Notes: generated by a model not told the origin, from the sequence alone. DNA of 14,623 nucleotides from JAICTV01 sp034666045 (GCA_034666045.1 JAXDMN010000321.1:1-14623); one strand, 5' to 3'; positions 7,301 through 13,277 are shown, counted from the first letter of the stretch. Translations and numbers: made by a program.

Positions 7301-7771
7301 CAGGGACTCGTGCAGGCCGGCACGATCTTCTCCAGCCAAAGCGACGCCATCGCCGGACTCACCACGATCGCCGTCGCCACCGGCGCGCAAGTCCGCGGTC
7401 TCGAGGGCGCCGACACCGACACCTTCGCCGGGCAAACGATCACCGCCACATCCGTCATCGCGATGTACACCTACGCCGGCGACGCAAACCTCGACGGGTT
7501 CATTTCCGGCGACGACTACAGCACAATCGACTTCAACGTCGGAACCAGCGCCGATGGTTACTCCAACGGCGACTTCAATTACGACGGAATCGTCAGCGGC
7601 GACGACTACAGCACGATCGACTTCAACTTCGCCGCGCAGGGTCAGCCGTTCGATACCAGCGCCGGCGCCACCTTGACGGCCGTCCCCGAGCCGACCGCCG
7701 CCGGCGCGATCGCGCTCTTCGCCGCTGCCGTTTTTGCGCATCGCCGTCGGCGCGCCCCTGCGCGGGCATAA
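4319..7771 (+). CDS. Exported multidomain GH43 glycosidase with LamG, dockerin-like loops and PEP-CTERM tail
   Basis: The 1150-residue protein has a signal peptide (basic start, hydrophobic 15-30, cleavage near SSA-Q at 32). Residues about 34-330 are a five-bladed GH43 catalytic domain: base Asp45 (GADPWV), pKa-setting Asp156 (WAIDGN), acid Glu217 (ITEGPTTL) and the His280 region (GVGHASFTKSPDGG). GH43 enzymes mostly release arabinose or xylose from plant glycans. Then follow a beta-sandwich that looks carbohydrate-binding (345-533), a LamG/concanavalin-like domain (542-788, YWRFDEG...GKIDEVRI), a beta-strand-rich region (about 793-970), two dockerin-type calcium loops starting at Asp1055 and Asp1085, and a PEP-CTERM tail (PEP at 1123-1125, hydrophobic helix, RRRR at 1142-1145), which implies exosortase sorting to the envelope. 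ATG 4319 was chosen over GTG 4298, since it puts the basic start of the signal peptide at the N-terminus. The exact substrate is uncertain. Confidence 0.92.
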   Translation: MRPPCKNHRPRRLRAVLLAAAATLAVAQLSSAQTFTNPINPNGADPWVTQWKGQYFYVRSDAGKLYVDRSTNLYQPGSGGGQMVYQPPTGTAYSQNLWAPELHYLDNKWYLYVAADDGPNSNHRMHVLEGTSQDPQGTYVYKGKIADPANDRWAIDGNVMQLGGNKYFTWSGWPGGTDGQQNLYIAPMSNPWTISGPRVQIAAPTAGWERNGMPITEGPTTLQRDGKTHIIYSGSGYWTNEYALGQLTLTTGADPLLASSWTKTSGPVFSQGNNVVGVGHASFTKSPDGGQDWMVYHAHNNPAVWTGTRDVRTQQFFWNGDDSPDFGVPAPSGAALSVPSGRAVVTFVPNASFERSDVTSSGGGGNAFGVDKMKTSGFTGVTANDGRFYPTIAGGEGRQVAFVGSIGANSVYNEIGQIVKPGQYTFTAGVAISGNQTTAATAAPTTYQLRLESVGLLPNGQPNENDKIVLGTQTVNSSTLNSATFTNFTTNATIPLLSERYNSFLRLGIYSSGAGGSDNWQAKVENFALNFAPLARPQTPAVAYWRFDEGPAGAALTGTNGDNALPHTTTLDHAGGNDNLRTYNFAPGGFDTSPKYSHDVPASIVPATGAVNEYSFDFTPSQDVYTELAGDLNAKNFTAFTLEASFKLDALDRYHGIVGKDGKPTASPVAPLQLKARDDNDRVQIEVLDAAGTPRQVSSVDALAAGQWYNVAAVNDGATLSFYLDRNDGLGYVLQGTTPVSGALISSVATWTVGRGFYNGGIADWTDGKIDEVRITDAALDPTQFLFFDPAGPPVWNVNAGGNFSAQSNWSRATPNSINAVAYFTDAIRSAKTINLDAPRTLAGMVFNNTNSYTLAGAGANAITIDTNGSNGLINAVQGNHTIAAPVQLNKNTTINVASSANTFAISGDLNGGASIAVTKSGAGHLTLKNIRAGSLAITGGDVAMLANGSAAGASALNTLTFSAAGATLDLSDNKMILRAMPLGGEAGGVYSGVQGLVQAGTIFSSQSDAIAGLTTIAVATGAQVRGLEGADTDTFAGQTITATSVIAMYTYAGDANLDGFISGDDYSTIDFNVGTSADGYSNGDFNYDGIVSGDDYSTIDFNFAAQGQPFDTSAGATLTAVPEPTAAGAIALFAAAVFAHRRRRAPARA

Positions 7772-7874
7772 CCTGCCTACAACACCCACAAATCCAGCAG
7801 CCAATTTCTGAGTCGCCCTGCCCAGCGCCTCCGCGCCGATTCGATAAGCACCCCCGCCGCCTGAGGTTAAAACG

Positions 7875-7904
7875 GTTAAGCAATGATTATTTAACTTTGC
7901 AAAG
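7875..7904. promoter_or_regulatory. Overlapping palindromes upstream of the solenoid gene promoter, possible operator
   Basis: Positions 7875-7895 follow the pattern GTTAA-NN-AAT-N-ATT-NN-TTAAC, a near-perfect 21-bp palindrome in an otherwise GC-rich gap. It runs directly into the perfect palindrome CTTTGCAAAG at 7895-7904. Both lie just upstream of the proposed -35 at 7910, where an activator or repressor could act. Function is inferred only from symmetry and position. The rest of the gap from 7772 to 7870 shows no hairpin with a T-run, so no terminator for the GH43 gene was found. Confidence 0.35.
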
Positions 7905-7909
7905 AAATC

Positions 7910-7938
7910 TTGCCTGACCGGTAAACATGGGTTAGAGT
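7910..7938 (+). promoter_or_regulatory. Candidate promoter of the solenoid gene
   Basis: TTGCCT (7910-7915) and TAGAGT (7933-7938) are separated by 17 bases, each matching 4 of 6 positions of the housekeeping sigma consensus. This would give a leader of about 90 bases before the ATG at 8038. The match is moderate and untested. Confidence 0.4.
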
Positions 7939-7945
7939 TTCACAC

Positions 7946-7997
7946 GCGGCCGGAGGTGCGTCATTTCCGAGGCAAGGCCGCAATGGGCGGGTTTTTA
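7946..7997 (+). other. Leader with mutually exclusive stems, possible attenuator
   Basis: GCGGCC (7946-7951) can pair with GGCCGC (7976-7981). Part of that right arm, CCGC, can instead pair with GCGG just downstream, and this short stem is followed by GTTTTT. The two folds exclude each other, which is the layout of an attenuator. The second stem is only four pairs long, so the case is weak. It matches no riboswitch I recognise. Confidence 0.2.
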
Positions 7998-8023
7998 GTC
8001 GGCTCACGTGCGCGTGGGCATTA

Positions 8024-8030
8024 GAGGGAG
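8024..8030 (+). promoter_or_regulatory. Ribosome binding site deciding the start at 8038
   Basis: GAGGGAG, seven bases before ATG 8038, is a good Shine-Dalgarno match. It favours ATG 8038 over the in-frame GTG at 8008, and it directly precedes the basic start of the signal peptide. Confidence 0.65.
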
Positions 8031-8037
8031 AGTCCTG

Positions 8038-10713
8038 ATGCATTCCGCATTGAACTCACGGCGGCGCAATCAAACCGTTTTAACAGCAGCCGCACTCGCG
8101 GGACTCGGCATCCTGCCGGCCTTCTCGCGCGCCGCCGACATCCACTGGGATGTCGCTGACGGAAACTGGGACACCGCCACGAGCTGGGTCGGCGGCGTCG
8201 TCCCGGGCAACGCCGATCGCGGCATCCTCGATCGCGCCACCGGCGGAACCGCACACGTCACCACCGACACCGCCGACGTCACCGGCGTCAGCGTCTCGGC
8301 CGGCAACGACTTGAAAGTTGAGACCGGCGGCAACCTCACCACGCTCGCCTCCACTCCCGATAACAACCCCGCCGACGGCATCCACATCGCCGACGGCGGC
8401 GCGGGCACCGCATCGGTCACCGACAACGGCGTCCTCGCCACCACAGGCGGCGGATATCAGGCGACCCTCACCGTCGGCCGCGGCGGCGGGACCGGAACCC
8501 TCACCGTCAACGGCGCCACCGCGCTGGTCGACGCCAACGACCTCCACATCGGCGGCACCGAGCTGCCGGCCGGCGGCGGCGCCAGCGCCGGCAACGGAAC
8601 CGCGAATCTCATCGCGGGCAAGATCAACGCCCGTGCGTGGGCCTTCGTCGGTCGCGACGGCGGCTCCGGCACGCTCAACGTCAGCGGCGGAACCTTCAAC
8701 AGCTCCGGGCACTTCACCGTCGGCTTCAACGGCGGCAACGGCACCGTGACTCAGACCGGCGGCGAAGTCGGCGCCACCAGCGGCGGCGATGGGCAAGTCC
8801 AGATCGGCCAGGGCGGCGGATCGGTCGGCGTCTACAACCTCAGCGGCGGACGCCTCGGCAGCGCCAACGACTTCGTCGTCGGCAACGGCGGCGGCGCGAC
8901 CGGAACCGTCAACCAGACCGGCGGCACGATGCACAACTCCGGCGGCTGGGCCTTCGTCGGCCGCAGCGGCGGGTCGGGCGTCTACAACCTCTCCGCCGGT
9001 GATGCCATCGTCAACGGCCAGATGAACATCGGCTTCGAGCCGGGCGGCGTCGGCACCTTCAACCAGACCGGCGGAACCGCCTTCTTCAAGGAGCTTCCGC
9101 ACATCGGTCGCGGCGGCGGCGCCGGAACGTACAACCTCAGCGCCGGCAACTTCAACATCGGTGAGGTCGGCGCCGGCAGCGCCGATGACGATCTCGTTGT
9201 CGGGGCCGACTTCGGCTCGACCGGCACGCTGAATCAGACCGGCGGCACGCTCACGGCCTCCCGCTGGATCTTCGTCGGCCGCGCTGGAAACAGCGGCGGC
9301 GGCACCGGCGTCATCAACCAGTCCGGCGGAACGCTCGCCAGCAACGGCTGGATGCGCCTCGGCGAAGCACCGGGCGCGGTCGGAACCTACAACCTCAGCG
9401 GCACCGCGGTCGCCAAAGTGGGCGGCGGCGACGGCGACACCGGCGATGACGACATGGTCCTCGGCGTCGATTTCGCCGCCCAGGGCATCGCCACCGTCGC
9501 GGACTCCGCATCACTGACGGTCGCCCGCGACCTCGTCCTCGGTCAGAACGGCGCCACCGGCACCGTGACTCAGACCGGCGGCACCGTGAACGTGAACGCT
9601 GCCGCCTTTATCGGTCACAGCCCGACCGGCGGCGGCGCTCCGGCGGCCGGCACCTATACGCAGTCCGGCGGAACGCTCAACACCGGCATCGATCTCGTCA
9701 TGGGCCTCCAGGCCAACTCCAGCGGCACCTTCACGATGTCCGGCGGCAACGCCAACGTCTCGGCGGTCACGCGCGTCGGCCTCGACGGCGCGGGCGTCGT
9801 CAATCACAGCGGCGGCACCCTCGTCACCGGCAGCCTCACCATCGCGCAGAACACCGCGACCGCCACCGGCGATTACAACCTCTCCGGCAGCGGCAAGGTC
9901 ACCGCGCTCTCGACGGTGAACAACGGCACGTTCGACGCCAGCGGCGCCGGCATTGCCAACCTCGGGCCCGTTGACGGCACCGGCGCCATCACGGTCGCCG
10001 GCACCGCCCAGATCGGCGCGCAGCACGTCCGCCAGGCTTCGGTGACCGCGACCGGCGGCACGATCAAGATCGGCTCCACCGGCACCGGCACCTCGGACGG
10101 CGTCAGCATCGTCCCGAGCTACTCGCTCACCGGAACCGGCACTTTCGATCTCACGGACAACAAGCTCTTCACCAACAACGCTCCCGGCACCGCAACCGCC
10201 GGCGTCTACAGCGGCGTCCAGGGCGACGTGCAGCGCGCCTTGAATGGCGGCGCGTGGGACTCGCCCGGCCTGACGACGTCAATGCCCGACGCCGTCACCG
10301 GCCTGACCTCCATCGGCGTCGCCACCGGCGAGCAGATTCGCGGTCTCGGACCGACCGACACCGATCTCTTCGCTGGCCAGACGATCACCGGCGCCACCAC
10401 GATCGCGATGTACACCTATGCCGGTGACGCGAACCTGGATGGCTTCATCTCGGGTGACGATTACTCGACCATCGACTTCAATGCCGGCACCTCGGCCGAC
10501 GGCTGGGTGAACGGCGACTTCAACTACGATGGGATCGTCAGCGGCGACGACTACAGCACGATCGACTTCAACTACGCGGCGCAGGGCGCGCCGTTCTACA
10601 CGAGCGGATCGGGCGGATTGGCTGGCGTGACCGCCGTCCCCGAACCCGCCACCCTCGGCCTGGTCAGCCTCGCCGCCCTCACCCTCTTCGGCCGCCGTCG
10701 GCGAACGAAGTAA
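8038..10713 (+). CDS. Exported beta-solenoid repeat protein with dockerin-like loops and PEP-CTERM tail
   Basis: The 891-residue protein has a signal peptide (hydrophobic 12-29, cleavage near SRA-A at 32). After a short domain starting DIHWDVADGNWDTATSW come about 16 glycine-rich units of 24-33 residues (about 155-618), each with a 'hxVGxxGG-xGT-h-x-Q-[ST]-GG' pattern. This resembles the T5SS/PEP-CTERM-associated repeat (TIGR04393) and should fold as a right-handed beta-solenoid. Residues about 702-891 are almost the same module as in the upstream GH43 protein: FDLTDNKL, AGVYSGVQG, two dockerin-type calcium loops (starting at Asp797 and Asp827), PEP at 868-870, a hydrophobic helix and RRRR at 886-889. 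The PEP-CTERM tail implies exosortase processing and a cell-envelope or matrix location. No enzyme motif is visible; a structural or adhesive role is inference. The gene ends at a strong terminator. Confidence 0.9.
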   Translation: MHSALNSRRRNQTVLTAAALAGLGILPAFSRAADIHWDVADGNWDTATSWVGGVVPGNADRGILDRATGGTAHVTTDTADVTGVSVSAGNDLKVETGGNLTTLASTPDNNPADGIHIADGGAGTASVTDNGVLATTGGGYQATLTVGRGGGTGTLTVNGATALVDANDLHIGGTELPAGGGASAGNGTANLIAGKINARAWAFVGRDGGSGTLNVSGGTFNSSGHFTVGFNGGNGTVTQTGGEVGATSGGDGQVQIGQGGGSVGVYNLSGGRLGSANDFVVGNGGGATGTVNQTGGTMHNSGGWAFVGRSGGSGVYNLSAGDAIVNGQMNIGFEPGGVGTFNQTGGTAFFKELPHIGRGGGAGTYNLSAGNFNIGEVGAGSADDDLVVGADFGSTGTLNQTGGTLTASRWIFVGRAGNSGGGTGVINQSGGTLASNGWMRLGEAPGAVGTYNLSGTAVAKVGGGDGDTGDDDMVLGVDFAAQGIATVADSASLTVARDLVLGQNGATGTVTQTGGTVNVNAAAFIGHSPTGGGAPAAGTYTQSGGTLNTGIDLVMGLQANSSGTFTMSGGNANVSAVTRVGLDGAGVVNHSGGTLVTGSLTIAQNTATATGDYNLSGSGKVTALSTVNNGTFDASGAGIANLGPVDGTGAITVAGTAQIGAQHVRQASVTATGGTIKIGSTGTGTSDGVSIVPSYSLTGTGTFDLTDNKLFTNNAPGTATAGVYSGVQGDVQRALNGGAWDSPGLTTSMPDAVTGLTSIGVATGEQIRGLGPTDTDLFAGQTITGATTIAMYTYAGDANLDGFISGDDYSTIDFNAGTSADGWVNGDFNYDGIVSGDDYSTIDFNYAAQGAPFYTSGSGGLAGVTAVPEPATLGLVSLAALTLFGRRRRTK
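8500..9891 (+). repeat. Coding tandem repeats of the beta-solenoid
   Basis: About 16 degenerate units of roughly 75 bases encode the solenoid rungs. DNA identity is locally high: a 25-base string starting CGGCACCGTGACTCAG occurs at 8739-8763 and again at 9558-9582, and TGGGCCTTCGTCGG recurs near 8638 and 8946. Such units can expand or contract by recombination. Confidence 0.75.
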
Positions 10714-10738
10714 GAAAAGTTCATCCTCGCAAAAACAC

Positions 10739-10777
10739 AAACCCCGCGTCACGCAAGTGACGCGGGGTTTTTCTTTT
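10739..10777 (+). terminator. Strong intrinsic terminator of the solenoid gene
   Basis: CCCCGCGTCAC (10742-10752) pairs perfectly with GTGACGCGGGG (10757-10767) around a GCAA tetraloop, followed at once by TTTTTCTTTT. It lies about 28 bases after the stop codon at 10711-10713. Confidence 0.95.
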
Positions 10778-10798
10778 GCGCTGGCGGTGCTCGCAGTT

Positions 10799-10977
10799 TG
10801 TCATCCTGATTAATGAGAGGGTGCACCAAAAACGGAGCAGTTGTCATCCTGAGGTATTCCGAAGGATCTGCGTTCCTCGTCGTCAAACGCAGATCCTTCG
10901 CGAGTACGCTCAGGATGACAACGCTTGGGTTTCGAACGTGATGGACTTCTAAACACCCTCTGAGTCTCAGGATGACA
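10799..10977. repeat. Nested inverted repeat, copy 2 of the hairpin family
   Basis: The inner element, 10840-10922, has 35- and 37-base arms (GTTGTCATCCTGAG...GAAGGATCTGCGTT and its complement) around an 11-base loop, and is the same family as 242-318. It sits inside a second pair of inverted arms, 10799-10823 and 10954-10977, which share the same TGTCATCCTGA end plus AGAGGGTG. The nesting looks like one element inserted within another. It fills most of the 303-base gap between two convergent genes. Confidence 0.8.
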
Positions 10978-10984
10978 TCGGTTG

Positions 10985-11020
10985 GTGGTTCGCGCCCATG
11001 GCGGGCAGTGCCAACCCTAC
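10985..11020. repeat. Putative dispersed repeat overlapping the stop of the small GH43 gene
   Basis: On the minus strand the sequence reads GTAGGGTTGGCACTGCCCGC, then CATGGGCGCG. It has a short CCATGG-centred symmetry and resembles dispersed intergenic motifs I recall from planctomycetes. The TAG stop of the neighbouring gene (11017-11019) lies in it. Only one copy is in the window, so its repeat status is memory-based. Confidence 0.4.
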
Positions 11021-12168
11021 CGCCCGGCCGCGACCGGACGGGTGGAAGGCGTCGCCAAAATCGTCGCGCCCGACGGGAGTTTCTGCGGCGTGCGCGTCGG
11101 GCCGAGGATGCGGAGCTTCACCGAGCCGTCCGCGCCATCCGTGATCGTGATGCGGTCGATATTCAGCTCGCGCTCGTGCCCGCCCTCGAGGTGCTTGTGC
11201 GAATGGTAGACGACGAACAGCTCTTTGCCGTCCGGCGAAGGGACGACGCAGTTGTGGCCGGGGCCGGAGACTTTGCCGGTGCGCTTGAGGATCGGATTCT
11301 CCGCCGCCTTCGTCCATGGCCCGAGCGGCGACTTTGCCGTCGCGTAGCCGACCGCGTAGAGCGGATCGGAAAAAACGCGGGCCGAGTACATCATCACGTA
11401 GACGCCGTTGTGCCGGAAGACGAACGGCGCCTCGTTCCACGTGTCCTCGATCTTCGCCCGCCCTTCCCACGGCTGCGACGCGCCGAAGCACAACGTCGGC
11501 TCACCGGCGATGCTGAGCAGGTCCGCCGCGAGCGGGACGACGTAGAGCTGGCTCGCCTGGCGGCCGCCCGGCTGAAAATTCTCCGAGTGGTCGAGCGCGT
11601 AGTACAGGTACGGCTTGCCGTCGGCGTCGTCGATGAAGACGTGCGCGTCGATCGTCGCCTTGCCGAGCTCGAACAGCGGCGCGCGCACTTCCTTGAACGG
11701 CCCGACCGGTGAATCGCTGATCGCGACGCAGATGCGGTGGCTGGTGCGGCCGTTCCCGACCGGGCCGACGCAACTGTAGAAGAGATAGAACTTCCCGTTG
11801 TGGAACGTCGCGTCGGGAGCCCAGAAATTCTGGCTGCCCCAGGTGAGGTGATCTCGAGAAAGGGCCATCTCCTCCTGCTGCCGCCAGTTCACGAGGTCGC
11901 TCGAGGTCCAGACGAAGTAGCCGACGTTCGTGATCGAGGTGGCGTAGAGGTAATAGACGCCGTCATGCAGCAGCACGTCCGGATCGGCCAGGTCGACGCC
12001 GAGCGGGTTCGTATAGGTCGTCGCCGCCGTGCGCAGCAGCGGCGGCTCGGCCGGCGCGGTGGCAGGATTCGGCGGCTGCGCGGCGTCGCGCGCCGGAGCG
12101 AACGGCGCAAGCGCGAGCAGGAAGATCAGCAGAGGCGCAACGATGCGACGTGGAGGACGAAAATTCAT
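11017..12168 (-). CDS. Small exported GH43 glycosidase
   Basis: The 383-residue protein has a signal peptide (MNFRPPRR, hydrophobic 10-23, cleavage near APA-R at 26) and a Pro/Ala-rich linker, then one GH43 five-bladed propeller (about 50-365). The catalytic triad is visible: base Asp62 (LADPDVLLHDGVYYLYAT), pKa-setting Asp174 (ATIDAHVFIDDADGKPYLYY) and acid Glu246 (WNEAPFVFRHNGVY). GPGHN (302-306) matches the His loop of the family. Length fits a single-domain arabinan- or arabinoxylan-active GH43. It differs clearly from the GH43 domain of the large upstream enzyme and lacks dockerin loops and a PEP-CTERM tail, so it is probably soluble in the periplasm or secreted. It follows the pseudopilin gene on the same strand, but a terminator lies between them, so it may have its own unrecognised promoter. 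Exact linkage specificity cannot be read. Confidence 0.92.
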   Translation of the reverse strand: MNFRPPRRIVAPLLIFLLALAPFAPARDAAQPPNPATAPAEPPLLRTAATTYTNPLGVDLADPDVLLHDGVYYLYATSITNVGYFVWTSSDLVNWRQQEEMALSRDHLTWGSQNFWAPDATFHNGKFYLFYSCVGPVGNGRTSHRICVAISDSPVGPFKEVRAPLFELGKATIDAHVFIDDADGKPYLYYALDHSENFQPGGRQASQLYVVPLAADLLSIAGEPTLCFGASQPWEGRAKIEDTWNEAPFVFRHNGVYVMMYSARVFSDPLYAVGYATAKSPLGPWTKAAENPILKRTGKVSGPGHNCVVPSPDGKELFVVYHSHKHLEGGHERELNIDRITITDGADGSVKLRILGPTRTPQKLPSGATILATPSTRPVAAGR

Positions 12169-12203
12169 GCGCTGATCATCTTAGGCGGCGTCGCAACGCT
12201 GCC

Positions 12204-12238
12204 AACAGAAAGGGCGGCCGAATCTTTCGGCCGCCCCT
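12204..12238 (-). terminator. Intrinsic terminator of the pseudopilin gene
   Basis: An 11-bp perfect stem (GGGCGGCCGAA at 12212-12222 with TTCGGCCGCCC at 12226-12236) has a 3-base loop. Read on the minus strand it is followed by TTTCTGTT. It lies about 25 bases past the pseudopilin stop and about 36 bases before the GH43 start, so it separates the two genes. On the plus strand no T-run follows. Confidence 0.75.
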
Positions 12239-12262
12239 TGGCATTGTCGGCGATAGAGTGAA

Positions 12263-13135
12263 TCACGGAGGGGTCAACTTGCTTGCCCACCACTGGTCTT
12301 GCTTGACCGCCGCCGCCGCTGCGACGCCTGGACGCGGCGCGTAGCGCACGCGCCACATCGTGCGTCCCTTGTGCGCGGGCGGAATGCTCGCCTCCTGGCC
12401 TGACGATGGCGTTTCCCCGATGGGCTTCCAAGTGTCTTCCCACGCGAGGTATTCGGTGTGCCCATCGGCGAAGGTGTAGCAGTTCATTTCCTTCGGATGA
12501 CGCTTGTAGGCGATGTTCTCACGATAGAACTTGCTGACCTGCCCTTCCTTCGCGACCATCGCCCCGTCTTCGTACGTCGCAATGTGGTGGTACTGAGACG
12601 GCTTGCCTTCGACGACAAGGATCGCCAGCGCCGCTGGCTTGAGCTGTGACAGTTTCACCGCGTTGAACACGTCCTCCTGATTGCTGATATTCAGACGATA
12701 GGAGGCGGGAATGTCGTCGCTTGTTCCGGGCAATCCATCCGCGCCAGGGCGCATCACGTCCGAGTTGTCGCTCGCGCAGAGAAATACCTTCTTCCCGTCC
12801 TTCATGTACGGCAGCAAAAGCAGATCCCATCCATAGGCGGGATCCCGGAGCCCCCAGGAATCCTTGAGAGTGGCGTAGTTAGTGGCTTCTGCCACGTCCC
12901 TCACTCGAGGGGCGCTGTTGAACCAGGCTTTGGGGAGATAGCCCTTGTGCTCCTGAACGAACATATATACCGCTGAACCAAACTGCCGCTGCGTCGCCAT
13001 ACACGCTGTTCGATTCGCCGCCGCGCGCGCCTTGCTCAATGACGGCAGAAGGATGCCGATCAAAATGGCGATGATGCCAATGACGACCAACAGTTCGACC
13101 AGCGTGAACGCCCGACGAGCAGCTATCCGCGACAT
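12263..13135 (-). CDS. Type IV pilin-like (pseudopilin) protein, DUF1559-type planctomycete family
   Basis: The 290-residue protein starts MSRIAARRA-FTLVELLVVIG, a class III prepilin leader with cleavage before Phe10, the conserved Glu at mature position 5 and a long hydrophobic helix (10-31). A prepilin peptidase would cut and methylate it. The soluble part has the features of the large planctomycete DUF1559/H-X9-DG pseudopilin group: a Cys pair region, YRLNISN, and a C-terminal KRHP...FADGHTEYLAW (211-232). Planctomycetes carry many such genes, often beside sugar-utilisation genes; their role (secretion system part, surface fibre or sugar capture) is not settled. The start is fixed by AGGAGG five bases upstream. 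It is divergent from the ROK regulator, which is its probable controller. A terminator follows it. Confidence 0.9.
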   Translation of the reverse strand: MSRIAARRAFTLVELLVVIGIIAILIGILLPSLSKARAAANRTACMATQRQFGSAVYMFVQEHKGYLPKAWFNSAPRVRDVAEATNYATLKDSWGLRDPAYGWDLLLLPYMKDGKKVFLCASDNSDVMRPGADGLPGTSDDIPASYRLNISNQEDVFNAVKLSQLKPAALAILVVEGKPSQYHHIATYEDGAMVAKEGQVSKFYRENIAYKRHPKEMNCYTFADGHTEYLAWEDTWKPIGETPSSGQEASIPPAHKGRTMWRVRYAPRPGVAAAAAVKQDQWWASKLTPP

Positions 13136-13140
13136 GCAAG

Positions 13141-13146
13141 CCTCCT
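13141..13146 (-). promoter_or_regulatory. Strong ribosome binding site of the pseudopilin gene
   Basis: On the minus strand AGGAGG stands five bases before the ATG at 13133-13135. It is a full Shine-Dalgarno match and fixes the start, in contrast to most genes here, which show none. Confidence 0.8.
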
Positions 13147-13227
13147 GGGCCCCGAAAGAAAACTGCGCCTACGAAGCCACCGGGAACCCCAACACCTGAC
13201 CGCCTGAAACGCCTGAAGAAGAATTTC

Positions 13228-13240
13228 TAAACGTTGTTTA
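13228..13240. promoter_or_regulatory. Candidate operator between divergent pseudopilin and ROK genes
   Basis: TAAAC and GTTTA flank a GTT centre, a 13-bp palindrome. It lies immediately downstream of the proposed pseudopilin -10 (so over the start of transcription) and eight bases upstream of the proposed ROK -35. This is the place expected for a repressor that controls both genes. The sequence type fits operators of sugar regulators in general, not a specific known ROK site. Confidence 0.45.
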
Positions 13241-13270
13241 AGATTACTTGGCCGCCGGCGTTCCCGTCAA
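13241..13270 (-). promoter_or_regulatory. Candidate promoter of the pseudopilin gene
   Basis: Read on the minus strand, TTGACG (13265-13270) is followed after 18 bases by TAATCT (13241-13246). The -35 matches the housekeeping consensus at 5 of 6 positions, the -10 at only 3. It predicts a leader of about 100 bases. Confidence 0.4.
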
Positions 13271-13277
13271 TCATAAT
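13248..13277 (+). promoter_or_regulatory. Candidate promoter of the ROK regulator gene
   Basis: TTGGCC (13248-13253) and CATAAT (13272-13277) are 18 bases apart; the -10 matches 5 of 6 consensus positions. It overlaps the candidate promoter of the divergent gene. The remaining leader to 13419 shows no clear structure. Confidence 0.35.

Noticed and set aside
7772..7874. Terminator after the large GH43 gene
   Set aside because: I found no stem followed by a T-run in this stretch, so read-through into the next gene cannot be excluded.
8008..8037. GTG start of the solenoid gene
   Set aside because: The good ribosome site GAGGGAG lies between this GTG and ATG 8038, so the latter is the start.
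8500..9891. CRISPR-like array because of regular repeats
   Set aside because: The units are degenerate, lack unique spacers and are continuous in one long reading frame that encodes a solenoid.
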